From assembly GCA_031270285.1 (NCBI GenBank), contig JAISXY010000003.1, forward strand, positions 1 to 64,000: 64,000 nt of DNA, written 5' to 3'. Source of the stretch: Campylobacteraceae bacterium. GTDB taxonomy: Bacteria > Campylobacterota > Campylobacteria > Campylobacterales > Campylobacteraceae. The notes beneath the pieces were generated by a model. That model made no database searches. It saw only the letters and a list, made by a program, of their open reading frames with translations, and had not been told where the DNA came from. A program made the translations under genes and the position numbers. Of this stretch, positions 20,232-30,652 are shown piece after piece (position 1 is the stretch's first letter; every line of letters starts with the position of its first letter).

Positions 20232-20833
20232 ATCTCTTTTTTGAATAGTAGGTTAAAAATCGCTTCATTTGTCTCATGAATACCATACTTTTTTAATACG
20301 GATACAAGCAGGGGATTCTTCTCCTGTTTTAACAGTTCCGAGCGCTCTTTTTGCGTTAATTTATCCACTTTTGTATATATATTCAAAACCTTTTGGTCGG
20401 CTCTTAAAATAGAATTGATGTAGCTATTGACGCTTTTATCTATATCAAGTTCTGTATGACGCGCATCTATTAAGTGAATAAACGCTCTTATAGATAATCG
20501 TTCTTTAATAAATTTATTGAGAAACTCTTCCCAACCTCTCTTTTTTTCTTTTGACACTTTCGCATAACCAAATCCGGGTAAATCTACAAAACGCGCATTA
20601 AATCTACTTTTTTCTTCATTTTCGTATATAATATCAAAAAAATTGATAAGCTGTGTTTTGCCTGGCGTGGAAGAGCTTTTAGCAAGCTGTTTTTTAGAAC
20701 ACAAAGCATTAATCAAAGAGCTTTTACCTACATTGCTGCGCCCTAAAAATGCCACTTCCATGACACTTTCGTCTGCCGCTTCGGCAATAGTTGAAGAGGA
20801 TTTGACAAATGCCGCATTAATAACTCTTATCAC
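20228..20833 (-). CDS. engB: Ribosome biogenesis GTPase EngB (YihA/YsxC)
   Basis: G1 GRSNVGKSSLINALC, STPGKTQLINFF, G3 DLPGFGYAKVSK, G4 TKVDK. Confidence 0.95.
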   Translation of the reverse strand: MIRVINAAFVKSSSTIAEAADESVMEVAFLGRSNVGKSSLINALCSKKQLAKSSSTPGKTQLINFFDIIYENEEKSRFNARFVDLPGFGYAKVSKEKKRGWEEFLNKFIKERLSIRAFIHLIDARHTELDIDKSVNSYINSILRADQKVLNIYTKVDKLTQKERSELLKQEKNPLLVSVLKKYGIHETNEAIFNLLFKKEI

Positions 20834-21301
20834 TTATCTATCCTCTCTTTTTTTATCATCTATCTGGAATATAAATTTTGCAGGCTCAAGGCTCCCGTCT
20901 ACCGTATAAGTGCCGCTGTTTTGATCCACTACAATCGTATCGCCGTATATTTTCCTGCTTGTATTAATCTCTTCCAAAAACGCATTTTTTGTAAGCGTGT
21001 ATCTATTTAATATAACATCATATAAAAGATTGTCTCCGTTTGCATGATAGCGTTTTTTATTCATTATTATCTCTACGCTTACATTGCCGTTCGCCTCATA
21101 TTTTAAAGGTTCACGCTGTTTATCAAAATCTATTGTTACAATATCGGCTGTTAATTTATCCTCTCCTTTTATAATAACAACATTTCCGACAAATCTGCTT
21201 TTTAAATTTACCTCATCTACGATGATTTTATCGGTTGTCAATTGAACCTCTGCCGCAAAAATAATAGAATTTATCATTAAAAATAGAATAACTATTCTCA
21301 T
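20834..21301 (-). CDS. lptA: LPS transport periplasmic protein LptA (OstA-like)
   Basis: Signal peptide; AEVQLTTDKIIVDE...GNVVIIKGEDKLTADIVTIDF OstA_N-like repeat; follows an LptC-like gene. Confidence 0.8.
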   Translation of the reverse strand: MRIVILFLMINSIIFAAEVQLTTDKIIVDEVNLKSRFVGNVVIIKGEDKLTADIVTIDFDKQREPLKYEANGNVSVEIIMNKKRYHANGDNLLYDVILNRYTLTKNAFLEEINTSRKIYGDTIVVDQNSGTYTVDGSLEPAKFIFQIDDKKREDR

Positions 21302-21822
21302 TTGTCTCTCATCTGCATCAGCGCTTTGAAATTTTGAGCCTCTATCTGTCCGCTTTTGGTATTATAGACAAATGAGTCGCCAAACGCTTTGCCGTTTTGA
21401 CTCTCAAACTTAAACGGAGTTTTGCCCATAAGTACTTTACTTAACTCATGATACTCCACCGATTCTGTCGTTAAATTAAACTGGTCGGCTCTCGCATATC
21501 TCACATTACCGTTTAGATATAAAATATTATCTTTGAGCGTACCGTTATCTGATTTCAATCTATCCGTACCCTCTTCTTTCATTATCAAAACATCAATGCC
21601 GTACAAAACATCTCTATCTTTAAATCTTTGCGCTCTATCGGCGGTAGATTGTATCTCTACTCCATTTTGAGTAATCTTATAATCTTTTACATTAAAAAAA
21701 TCTACCATAGGCTTGCTTTCGCTAAAATTTTCTAAGTCCAACAGGTATGGATCCTGCGACAAAAGTATAAAAATAACCATAAAAAAAATACATAAAAAAT
21801 AGTAAAGCAGTTTTACAACCAA
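21298..21822 (-). CDS. lptC: LptC-like LPS export protein
   Basis: 174 aa bitopic protein with N-terminal TM; VQSTADRAQRF-like beta-jellyroll repeats; between kdsC and lptA. Confidence 0.7.
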   Translation of the reverse strand: MVVKLLYYFLCIFFMVIFILLSQDPYLLDLENFSESKPMVDFFNVKDYKITQNGVEIQSTADRAQRFKDRDVLYGIDVLIMKEEGTDRLKSDNGTLKDNILYLNGNVRYARADQFNLTTESVEYHELSKVLMGKTPFKFESQNGKAFGDSFVYNTKSGQIEAQNFKALMQMRDK

Positions 21823-22307
21823 GGTTTTTCAAACTCCTCGCGAAGATTTTCTTTATCAACAATAGTTTCTATCATCTCTCTTACAGCGCCATGTCCGCCA
21901 TTGTTTTTCAAAACGGTATTAACATGAGCGCGGATAAAAGGCAGCGCATCTGCGGGAGCAAACGACCATTCTACGCTTTTTAACTGTTTATAGTCATTTA
22001 TATCGTCTCCGATAGCAGCTACATGATTGAGTTCCAATCCAAGCTCTTTCAGTAATTTTTCTAATGCGGCAAGTTTATCCTGCACGCCTTGAAAAACATA
22101 TTTTATACCCAAGTCTTTCGCTCTATACTCTACAATTTTAGAACTTTTACCTGTGATAATAGCGCATTTTTTACCTATTTTATGCCAGCAGACGATACCG
22201 AAACCGTCTCTGACATTAAAAGCTTTCGCCGCTTCCCCGTCATTTGTATAAAATATAGATCCGTCGCTCAAACAACCATCAACATCTAACACTATAAGTT
22301 CTATCAC
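21813..22307 (-). CDS. kdsC: 3-deoxy-D-manno-octulosonate 8-phosphate phosphatase KdsC
   Basis: HAD motifs LIVLDVDGCLSDG, AIITGKSS, AAIGDDINDY. Confidence 0.9.
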   Translation of the reverse strand: MIELIVLDVDGCLSDGSIFYTNDGEAAKAFNVRDGFGIVCWHKIGKKCAIITGKSSKIVEYRAKDLGIKYVFQGVQDKLAALEKLLKELGLELNHVAAIGDDINDYKQLKSVEWSFAPADALPFIRAHVNTVLKNNGGHGAVREMIETIVDKENLREEFEKPWL

Positions 22308-22876
22308 AATACGCCTTTTGTACTCGGTACATGCGCTCTTTTATTTTCTGTTGCCGCCCTGCGAAGAGCTACCGCAAACGCTTTAAACGCCGCCTCTATG
22401 ATATGATGTCTATTTTTACCGCGTACAAACGCCAAATGTACGCTTAAACCGGCATTTATTACTAAAGCTCTAAAAAACTCTTCGGCAAGTTCCGCATCAA
22501 ACTCTCCTACTTTGTTTTCAAGCGGCAAATCACAAAAGAAAAAGGCGCGATTGCTTAAATCTATCACACAATTTACTGCGGCTTCGTCCAATAAAATAGT
22601 AGCTTCTCCGAATCTCTCCATGTCTTTAACGGGAAATATCTCTTTTTTTAAAGCCTGTCCTATAACGATGCCTATATCTTCTACGCTATGATGAAAATCA
22701 ACATTGATATCGCCCTTGCATACAAGTTTTAAATCCAAAAAGGCATGTTTGCTTAAAGCTTCCAGCATGTGGTCAAAAAAACCTATTCCTGTATCTATTT
22801 CACTTTTGCCGATACCGTTTAGATTTAATGATAACTCTATATCCGTCTCTTTTGTTTTGCGTGAAATATTTGTCAT
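22304..22876 (-). CDS. hisB: Imidazoleglycerol-phosphate dehydratase HisB
   Basis: RKTKETDIELSLNLNGIGKSEIDTGIGFFDHMLEALSKH, DFHHSVEDIGIVIGQA, NRHHIIEAAFKAFAVALRRA. Confidence 0.95.
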   Translation of the reverse strand: MTNISRKTKETDIELSLNLNGIGKSEIDTGIGFFDHMLEALSKHAFLDLKLVCKGDINVDFHHSVEDIGIVIGQALKKEIFPVKDMERFGEATILLDEAAVNCVIDLSNRAFFFCDLPLENKVGEFDAELAEEFFRALVINAGLSVHLAFVRGKNRHHIIEAAFKAFAVALRRAATENKRAHVPSTKGVL

Positions 22877-22885
22877 GTTTTTATC

Positions 22886-23629
22886 CTATTTTTCCCGCAC
22901 TATAAATGCGCCTTGATATTTGCTTTTTGCTATAAAATCCCTTGCCTCTTGCTCACTGCCAAAACCTCTAATCCACACACGATAGATTTTTTCTCCGCCG
23001 AGATAACCCTCTTGTATAAAAGCTTCGTACCTGCTGCCCGTATTATTATACTCCCTTTGGTATGTTTGTGCGCCATTTCTGTTTTTAAAAGCTCCTATTT
23101 GTATATCAAAATCGTTTATAAGCACGCTTTTAGCACTGTTTTTGCCTTCAAATCCAAGCACTTCTATAACTACCGGAGCAGTCCCTGCAATATCCAAACC
23201 TATCTGTTTAGCCGCCGCATAACTTAAATCTATAATACGGTTAGCCACAAAAGGACCTCTATCGTTAATACGAACGATAACGGTTTTATTGTTGCGCTTA
23301 TTAACAACTTTTACTATCGTATTCATAGGAAATGTTTTATGCGCAGCGGTAAGAGCATACATATTGTATGTTTCGCCATTTGCTGTTTTTCTGCCATGAA
23401 AATCCCTGCCGTACCAGCTCGCCACGCCGCTCATTGTATCGCCGATACTTACCTGCGTAGGATAGTATGTTTTGCCTGCTATTTTGTAAGGCTTCATGGA
23501 GGCTTGATGCATTGCGGGAGAATCTTTTATGCCGCCCGTATCAACACTGCCGTTTCTGCCTGCGCAGCTAACAAAAAGAGAGGCTGCTAACACTATAGTA
23601 CCCGTATTAATTACCCATTGGTATTTCAA
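22886..23629 (-). CDS. rlpA: RlpA-like septal lytic transglycosylase lipoprotein with SPOR-like C-terminus
   Basis: Lipobox SLFVSC; GVASWYGRDFHGRKTANGETYNMYALTAAHKTFPMNT, VRINDRGPFVANRIIDLS; C-terminal SPOR-like FDIQIGAFKNRNGAQTY. Confidence 0.9.
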   Translation of the reverse strand: MKYQWVINTGTIVLAASLFVSCAGRNGSVDTGGIKDSPAMHQASMKPYKIAGKTYYPTQVSIGDTMSGVASWYGRDFHGRKTANGETYNMYALTAAHKTFPMNTIVKVVNKRNNKTVIVRINDRGPFVANRIIDLSYAAAKQIGLDIAGTAPVVIEVLGFEGKNSAKSVLINDFDIQIGAFKNRNGAQTYQREYNNTGSRYEAFIQEGYLGGEKIYRVWIRGFGSEQEARDFIAKSKYQGAFIVREK

Positions 23630-24821
23630 GTTTAGTTCCTGGAATTATTGTTGAATCTTTTAGATTGTTAGTTTGCATCAACTGAGCTACTGTTAGTTTG
23701 TATTTTGTAGAGATTGATTGCAGAGTATCGCCGCTTTGTATTGTATAATATCTAATCTTATGCGCAGTAGGAACTATCAGTTTTTGCCCTGCCTTGATAG
23801 TATCGGATCTCATGCTGTTAAAATCTTTTATGACTTTGTAATTTACATCATACTGTTTAGCTATTTTCTGAAGCGAATCTCCTTTTGCCACAGTATAAAC
23901 ATAATATTTGGAATTGCCTTTTTCCATCTTAAAATCATTTTTGAAACGCACCAGTTTATCGGATGGAATATAGATATGATATTTCTCTTTATTGGGCGGA
24001 GTAAAAAAATACTTTAGATGCGTGTTATAGGCAAGCAACTCTTGCATGGACATATCAATAGCCTCCGCTACATCTGCCAGAGAAGAGCCTCCGTATATAT
24101 CCACTTTTACAAAAGGCGAATTCATATCGCCGCTGTTTAAAAAATAACTCGCCTCATTATCCAATAAAAAGTTTATATCGCGTGAAAGATGCGCCATAGT
24201 AACTATCTTTCGTATATAATTCCTTGTCTCTTTCGGCAGATATTTTTTTTCTTCATCCAGCAGTACGTAAAGATTATCCGTGCCAGCCTGCGCAATAGCT
24301 TTTGAAACTTTACCCTCGCCGCAGTTATAAGCCATAGCCGCAAGATACCACTTGCCAAATCTATCATGCAGTACTTGCAGATATTTTATCGCTGCTTCCG
24401 TAGATTTTACAGGATCGCGCCTTTCATCTACATAATCATCTATCAAAAGATTATACTTTTTAGCTGTTCCTGCCATAAACTGCCAAAGTCCGCTTGCTTT
24501 AGCTTTGGAGTAAGCTTTTGTAGAAAAACCGGACTCTGCCATCGCAAGATACAAAAAAACATCCGGTATTTTAGCATCTTCTATCATCTCTTTGAGTACG
24601 GGAGCAAATTGTGCGCCATTTTCAAGTACTTGCAAAAACTGTTTTGTTTTATAGTTTCTAATATTGTCTTTCATGGAAGCAAAAACGGAATCTTGCAAAA
24701 AAGACATATCTATATCAAGACTTTTGAGCACTTCTACCTGTTTAGCATAATCATCTTCTATGACGAAATAACCAAAACTACAGCTTGCAGTCAGGATTAA
24801 AGCAGACAATAATCGTTTCAT
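23607..24821 (-). CDS. mltD: Membrane-bound lytic murein transglycosylase D with LysM repeats
   Basis: SLT motif AMAESGFSTKAYSKAKASGLWQFMAGTAKKYNL; LysM repeats YTVAKGDSLQKIAKQYDV and YTIQSGDTLQSISTKYKL. Confidence 0.9.
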   Translation of the reverse strand: MKRLLSALILTASCSFGYFVIEDDYAKQVEVLKSLDIDMSFLQDSVFASMKDNIRNYKTKQFLQVLENGAQFAPVLKEMIEDAKIPDVFLYLAMAESGFSTKAYSKAKASGLWQFMAGTAKKYNLLIDDYVDERRDPVKSTEAAIKYLQVLHDRFGKWYLAAMAYNCGEGKVSKAIAQAGTDNLYVLLDEEKKYLPKETRNYIRKIVTMAHLSRDINFLLDNEASYFLNSGDMNSPFVKVDIYGGSSLADVAEAIDMSMQELLAYNTHLKYFFTPPNKEKYHIYIPSDKLVRFKNDFKMEKGNSKYYVYTVAKGDSLQKIAKQYDVNYKVIKDFNSMRSDTIKAGQKLIVPTAHKIRYYTIQSGDTLQSISTKYKLTVAQLMQTNNLKDSTIIPGTKLEIPMGN

Positions 24822-24840
24822 TAAAACCCTTGAAATTAAA

Positions 24841-25647
24841 TTAATCCGTTATTTTAACCGAGTTAGCCTTGCTAAAGGCTTTAAAAATACGGTTAGCGTT
24901 ATCAGAACTGATTTTTGAGATCTCTTCTACGCTTATATTTAAAATTTCACTTGCTTTTTGCACAACATATTTAGTATATGAGGGCTCATTTCGTTTCCCT
25001 CTGTGAGGATGCGGCGTAAGATATGGAGCGTCTGTTTCAAACAGCAGTCTCTCTTTTGGAATTTTAGGCAGAATATTCACCAAATTTTTAGCATTTTGGA
25101 AAGTCAAAACTCCGCCTACAGCAAAATAAAAACTCTCTTTCAATTCCAAAAGCAATTCTGACGCATTATAACAATGCAACACTCCGATAACGCCTTTTGC
25201 AAGCGCATATTTGCTTAAAATATCAAAACTGTCCTCATTTGCATCTCTCACATGAACAATCAAGGGCTTACTAAAATGCGATGCAAGTTCTATCTGCGCT
25301 ATAAAAACCTCTTTTTGCGCCATTTTCTCCGCTGTTTTTTCATTTTCGTCTTTTGGCAGTCTGTAATAATCCAATCCGCATTCCCCAACCGCTATACACC
25401 GCTCATCTTTGAGATACTCTTTTAAAATAATCTCATCATAATCTTTATAATGATACGGATGCACGCCTGCCGCATAAAAAATATTATTATATTTATATGA
25501 AATTTCTTTCGCTTTCGGCAGATCAAAAATATCCGCTCCGGGTATCAGCATACCCAAAACTTCAGCGTCTTTGGCTCTTTTTACCACATCATTCAAATCA
25601 TTTAAAAAACTATCATCATCCAAATGGCAGTGCGTATCTATTATCAT
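24841..25647 (-). CDS. tatD: TatD-family metal-dependent DNase
   Basis: MIIDTHCHLDDDSF, AVGECGLDYYR, PLIVHVRDA, GVLHCYN, LFETDAPYLTPHPHRGKRNEP. Confidence 0.95.
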   Translation of the reverse strand: MIIDTHCHLDDDSFLNDLNDVVKRAKDAEVLGMLIPGADIFDLPKAKEISYKYNNIFYAAGVHPYHYKDYDEIILKEYLKDERCIAVGECGLDYYRLPKDENEKTAEKMAQKEVFIAQIELASHFSKPLIVHVRDANEDSFDILSKYALAKGVIGVLHCYNASELLLELKESFYFAVGGVLTFQNAKNLVNILPKIPKERLLFETDAPYLTPHPHRGKRNEPSYTKYVVQKASEILNISVEEISKISSDNANRIFKAFSKANSVKITD

Positions 25648-27179
25648 CTGTTATCCCGTCTTAAAATCCTTGCAAATTCACGCGCTTTATCTGTGATATT
25701 TGCACCGCTTATCATGCGCGAAAGTTCTTCTATTCTGGCATCTTCATCCAACTCTTTTATATGGCTTTCATCATCTTTTTTCCAAATAAAAAAATGCTGA
25801 TTGGCGCAAGAAGAGAGTTGCGGGTGGTGCGAAATAGCAAATATTTGATAATTTGCTGAAATCTCTTTCAGCACATTTGCTACGCTCATGGACTCTTTTC
25901 CGCTTAAATTTGAGTCTATTTCGTCAAGTATCAAAACTCCTCCGCTTGCGGCTTTTATCTCATTTGCCGCTGCAATAAAACTAAGCCGCAGTCTGTTAAA
26001 TTCGCCTGCGCTCACTTTTTTCACTTCTATATCCTGTAAAGTTACATTCATCTCTTCAGCGCCCAAATCATAAGGTTCTGTTTTTACCATATTAATTGAG
26101 CAGGGTTTTAAATACATTTTTTCAAGATAACTGTTAATGAGTTTTTCAAGCGGATTTAAAAATTTTTTGCGCGAATTTGAAAGTTCTGTTGCCGCTTTTT
26201 CAAGTTCGCCGCTCAGTTTTTCAAACTCTATCTCAAGCGACTTTTTTTCAAAACTGATATTCTCATAACGAATCAACTCCTCTTTGCGCTTTTTTAAATG
26301 CTCATGTATCTCCTCAATAGCGCCGAACCGACTTTTTAAGGCGCTGATTTGCTCTATTCTATCTAAAACGCTCTCTATGTCAATATCTTCAAGTTCGTTT
26401 ATTTTTTGCATTTCGCTTTCAAATATGCCGCGTAAAAAATTCATCGCTTCGTCAAACAAAGCGCTGTTTTGTCCTATCAAATCAAGTGCGCTATTTACGG
26501 AACGTTCGCTCTCAAATATAGCTTCAGCCTGCATGATAGCCTCTTGTATTTTCTCTTTTTTGGATAATCTCTTCTTAAACTCCATCAACTCTTCATCTTC
26601 GCCTGTTTTAGGATTGACGGCTTCTATTTTACTTATTTCATAAGCTGCAAACTCTTTTAATTCATTTATTTTTAACTCTTCTGATTTTACCTCTTCAAGT
26701 GCCTTTTTTACTTCAACAAATTTACCGTAACACTTCTTATAAGAGGCGATTTTTTCTGCATGTAAACACTCATTTTTTATTGCAAAACCGTCAAGTAAAT
26801 CCAAAAGCGAACTATTTTCAAATTCGCCGGTATCGCGCAAAGAGAGATAACTGATAAAATTTGAAGCAAGATGTTTAAGCGCTTTTTGAGAGATACTCTG
26901 CGAATTAATAAAATATCGTGTGCTTTTTTGTTTTATTGATTTAAATATAGTTACTGTCTCTTTATCTATACCGTACTCTTCCAAAGGCAGTTCATTGTCG
27001 GCAAGCGCTTCAAGCACTGCCGCATCGCTTATATTAAAACCGAAAACCGACAAAAGCGCATTAAAAAAAACTGATTTGCCAGCGCCGCTTGGTCCCGAAA
27101 ATACAATAAGCCCGTTTTTGAAATGAAGCCTTTCTTCTTTAAAACTTAAATGTTCTTTCAGATAAAAACTCTCTATCAC
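25644..27179 (-). CDS. recN: DNA repair protein RecN
   Basis: SMC-like: Walker A SGPSGAGKSVFFNALL, coiled coil, LSFIAAANEIKAASGGVLILDEIDSNLSGKESMSVANVLKEIS. Confidence 0.85.
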   Translation of the reverse strand: MIESFYLKEHLSFKEERLHFKNGLIVFSGPSGAGKSVFFNALLSVFGFNISDAAVLEALADNELPLEEYGIDKETVTIFKSIKQKSTRYFINSQSISQKALKHLASNFISYLSLRDTGEFENSSLLDLLDGFAIKNECLHAEKIASYKKCYGKFVEVKKALEEVKSEELKINELKEFAAYEISKIEAVNPKTGEDEELMEFKKRLSKKEKIQEAIMQAEAIFESERSVNSALDLIGQNSALFDEAMNFLRGIFESEMQKINELEDIDIESVLDRIEQISALKSRFGAIEEIHEHLKKRKEELIRYENISFEKKSLEIEFEKLSGELEKAATELSNSRKKFLNPLEKLINSYLEKMYLKPCSINMVKTEPYDLGAEEMNVTLQDIEVKKVSAGEFNRLRLSFIAAANEIKAASGGVLILDEIDSNLSGKESMSVANVLKEISANYQIFAISHHPQLSSCANQHFFIWKKDDESHIKELDEDARIEELSRMISGANITDKAREFARILRRDNR

Positions 27180-28033
27180 TTATAGCCCCATGACAGTTTT
27201 TCTTTTAATGCGTTAAAGTCGCTCTGCTCTACTTTGCCGATTAATTTTGCGCCGTATTTTGCATATTTAACGCTAACAAAATCAAATTTCCGCATATCAT
27301 ACACCTCTTGCCCGTCTATAATAACCACAGTGTTATCTTTACTTGTTAGCGTTATCTCGTATTCGTTAAAAAGAACGATTGAGCGCTGCGTCAAAGAGTG
27401 CGGACAAATCGGCGTCAATATCATAGCTTGAGTTTGCGGCAGCACAATTGGTCCGCCGCATGAGAGATTATAAGCGGTAGAACCATTCGGCGTGGAGAGC
27501 AATACGCCATCTCCGAAATATGAGTTAAAATGTTCTCCATTAGCATAAGCTTCTATTGTTGCCATAGATGCGATTTTGGCGCGCGAAAAAACCACTTCGT
27601 TAAATGCAACGCTTTTTGTCTCTTTTGAACCTTTCCCCAATGTTACATCAAACATGGCTCTTCTGTTTACTTTATATTCGCCCTTGTAAAGTCTGTCTAT
27701 AAAATGATCAAATTCGTCCATTTTCAAGATAGTAAGAAACCCTAACCTGCCTGCACAAATACCAAGTATCGGGATTTGAAAACGAAAACTCTCTCTCACC
27801 GTCCACAAAAGCGTACCATCTCCGCCAAGCGAAACAAGGATATCTGAAACAGAGCATAACTCCTGCATGGAAACTCCGTTTAAACCGATAGTTTTTGCGC
27901 TGTTTTCTTCCAATATAACATTTGCTCCAAAAGAAGCAAACCCATTTTTAATTTTTTCATACTCTTTTTTGAGATATGTCTCTTGGCGCAATACAAGTCC
28001 GATAGTTTTAAATTTGATGATTGTTTCTAACAT
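27176..28033 (-). CDS. nadK: NAD(+) kinase
   Basis: LVSLGGDGTLLW, GICAGRLGFLT, LLSTPNGSTAYNLSCGGPIV, LTPICPHSLTQRSIV. Confidence 0.95.
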   Translation of the reverse strand: MLETIIKFKTIGLVLRQETYLKKEYEKIKNGFASFGANVILEENSAKTIGLNGVSMQELCSVSDILVSLGGDGTLLWTVRESFRFQIPILGICAGRLGFLTILKMDEFDHFIDRLYKGEYKVNRRAMFDVTLGKGSKETKSVAFNEVVFSRAKIASMATIEAYANGEHFNSYFGDGVLLSTPNGSTAYNLSCGGPIVLPQTQAMILTPICPHSLTQRSIVLFNEYEITLTSKDNTVVIIDGQEVYDMRKFDFVSVKYAKYGAKLIGKVEQSDFNALKEKLSWGYK

Positions 28034-28165
28034 AAATGCGATTGTAGCATAATTTTAAAAAAATACAGAGATTTGATTTATAGATGAAGGCGATTTTGAG
28101 GTAAATTTTATTTATGTCAGTTTTTTATCGTTACCGCCGTTAATGTATATATCTTTTATCCTTTG

Positions 28166-28775
28166 TTATTTGACTTCCCATTGTCTAATTTCAAGATAGA
28201 TTTCTCTACCAACTAAAAATTCAAAATCCTCCAATGTTTCCAATCTGACTTGATAAATGCCTTTATTTAAAATAGTCGGTTTGATTCTCCTAATTAAAGC
28301 ATCACTCATCCAATTATTTAATCCGTTCGTATGATAAATATCGTCTACAATACGTTCTTTCTCATTATCTTTGTTTATTTTATAAATGCTGAGTTTTACA
28401 GGTATCATAGTGCCGTTGGCATGTGGTTCACCTGTAAACTCCATTGTTCTATTTATATCTACACCCTTGTCTTTTTTGTAATGTTTTACGATAAATTTAA
28501 AATCAAAATCATACAAACCTTCGTTTTTTATTCTAATCATTGTTTCATAAATATTTCCGCTCTTGCTTAAATCAATTGCTAAAAGATATGGAGGCATAGG
28601 AGGTCCCATGAGGCGTGCGGCTATACGAAACGGATCCAGTTCTTTTATAAATCCCATAGCAAAACAAAAGAGTAATGCCATGATCAAACCGATAGCCCCA
28701 ATAGCTAAAAAAAATGATTTAAAAATCTTTTTTATGTTAGCCCTCTTTTCCGTGAGTTTGTTTGAATCCGTTCAT
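28166..28775 (-). pseudogene. Small membrane-anchored protein of unknown function (possibly DUF5625-like), with an apparent N-terminal frameshift
   Basis: ORF 28166..28687 begins inside a hydrophobic segment at TTG/ATG. In-frame sequence upstream (KRANIKKIFKSFFLAIGAIG) extends a basic+TM signal, but the only ATG with a good RBS (AAGAGG-7nt-ATG at 28775) is in another frame. See findings. Confidence 0.5.
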
Positions 28776-28862
28776 TTCTATACCTCTTCATGAGAACCGT
28801 AAGTACGGTATGTTGCGTGTAGATTTGAAAATGTTATATTTTTTCCTTTACGCAAACACGGA

Positions 28863-29297
28863 TTAAAACTGTATCTTATAAACTCTTCCGTCGTTTGTAG
28901 TTGCTTCGCCTATTCCGTTTCTTCTCCAACTTCTCAGCGTTATGATTATCTCCATTTTTAAAGATGAGGTTTCACTTGTCAAAAGTGCATATTTTTTGCT
29001 CACAGAACCAAAATTTATTCCCACTCCCATACCACCAAAAGTACCGCCTCTTCGGTATTTATTTTTTGTATAGCCTATTGAATTGCTAAATATAATGTCG
29101 CTGTCTTCATCAAACGAACTATATCCGCCGCTTAATATTTCGCCGTTATCCATTGTAACGGTTACCGTTTCGCTTTTTTCGTCAAAAACGCCTCTTAAAG
29201 TACCGTTTGTATTAAATCCCACAAGTACGACATCATGCTTTAAAGTGCACCCTGAAAATAGAAAAAGCGCAATAGCAATTAGTATAATATGTTTCAT
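28863..29297 (-). CDS. Hypothetical lipoprotein
   Basis: Internal ATG at 29297 preceded by an AAAGG RBS gives signal peptide MKHIILIAIALFLFSGC with lipobox; the ORF-track start at 29366 adds 23 unlikely residues. Confidence 0.65.
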   Translation of the reverse strand: MKHIILIAIALFLFSGCTLKHDVVLVGFNTNGTLRGVFDEKSETVTVTMDNGEILSGGYSSFDEDSDIIFSNSIGYTKNKYRRGGTFGGMGVGINFGSVSKKYALLTSETSSLKMEIIITLRSWRRNGIGEATTNDGRVYKIQF

Positions 29298-29422
29298 GTT
29301 TGACCTTTCTGCAAAATTAAGTTTAATTTTAGCACACTTTGTGTAACAAGTAGCTTTTAATATCATTTTTTAATGTAATTTTGGCTATCATTCGTATCTA
29401 TTTTACATGAGGATTTTATATT

Positions 29423-30643
29423 ATGAAAAAAAGTGTCAAAAAGGTAGTGTTAGCTTATTCCGGTGGACTTGATACGAGTATTATTTTAAAATGGCTTCAA
29501 GATGAATATAAATGTGAAGTAGTTACCTTTACGGCTGATATAGGACAAGGCGAAGAGGTTGAACCAGCGCGTCAAAAAGCCCTTTTGCTTGGTATAAAAC
29601 CTGAAAATATTTTTATAGAAGATTTAAGAGAAGAGTTTGTAAGAGAGTATGTTTTTCCTATGTTCAGAGCAAATGCGCTTTATGAGGGCGAATATCTTTT
29701 GGGAACTTCCATAGCGCGCCCGCTGATAGCAAAAAGACAAGCTGAAATTGCAGCTCTTACAGATGCGGATGCCGTATCTCATGGAGCTACAGGCAAAGGA
29801 AATGATCAAGTTAGATTTGAGATAGGATATTTGAGGTTTAATCCTGACCTTACAATCATAGCGCCATGGAGAGAATGGGATTTGAACTCCCGCGAAAAAC
29901 TCTTGCAATATGCGCAAAAGAATGGTATTGAAATAGAAAAAAGAGGTCAAAAATCACCCTACTCCATGGATGCCAATTTGCTGCATATCTCTTATGAAGG
30001 ACTTGTTTTGGAAGATCCGAATAAAGAACCCGATGAAAATATGTGGAGATGGACAATAAATCCCGAAAAAGCGCCTGACAAAGCAGAGATTATAGAGATA
30101 GAGTATAAAAACGGCGACCCGATAAAATTAAACGGCAAAGATTTAACCCCATCGCAAATGCTCACGGCTTTAAATGAATTTGGAGCAAAAAACGGTATCG
30201 GCAGAACGGATATTGTAGAAAATAGATATGTAGGCATGAAATCGCGCGGCTGCTACGAAACTCCGGGCGGTACAATAATGCTCAAAGCGCACCGCGCTAT
30301 AGAGAGTATAACACTTGACAGAGAAGCGGCACATCTAAAAGATGAATTGATGCCGCGATACGCATCTTTAATCTATAACGGGTTTTGGTTTAGCCCTGAA
30401 CGCGAGATGCTGCAAGCAGCTTTTGACGAAACGCAAACGAGCGTAAATGGAACGGTAAGGCTGAAACTTTACAAAGGAAATGTGTTTGTTATAGGTAGAG
30501 ATTCAAAAACTGATAATCTATTTGATACCGCATTCAGCACATTTGAAGAAGATGAAGTATATAACCAAAAAGATGCGGCTGGATTTATAAAACTTAACGC
30601 TCTTAGGTTTATTATAAGCGGAAAAAACAAAAAACAGCAATAA
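29423..30643 (+). CDS. argG: Argininosuccinate synthase
   Basis: [56 protein letters not shown]. Confidence 0.97.
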   Translation: MKKSVKKVVLAYSGGLDTSIILKWLQDEYKCEVVTFTADIGQGEEVEPARQKALLLGIKPENIFIEDLREEFVREYVFPMFRANALYEGEYLLGTSIARPLIAKRQAEIAALTDADAVSHGATGKGNDQVRFEIGYLRFNPDLTIIAPWREWDLNSREKLLQYAQKNGIEIEKRGQKSPYSMDANLLHISYEGLVLEDPNKEPDENMWRWTINPEKAPDKAEIIEIEYKNGDPIKLNGKDLTPSQMLTALNEFGAKNGIGRTDIVENRYVGMKSRGCYETPGGTIMLKAHRAIESITLDREAAHLKDELMPRYASLIYNGFWFSPEREMLQAAFDETQTSVNGTVRLKLYKGNVFVIGRDSKTDNLFDTAFSTFEEDEVYNQKDAAGFIKLNALRFIISGKNKKQQ

Positions 30644-30652
30644 GGGGAGATA

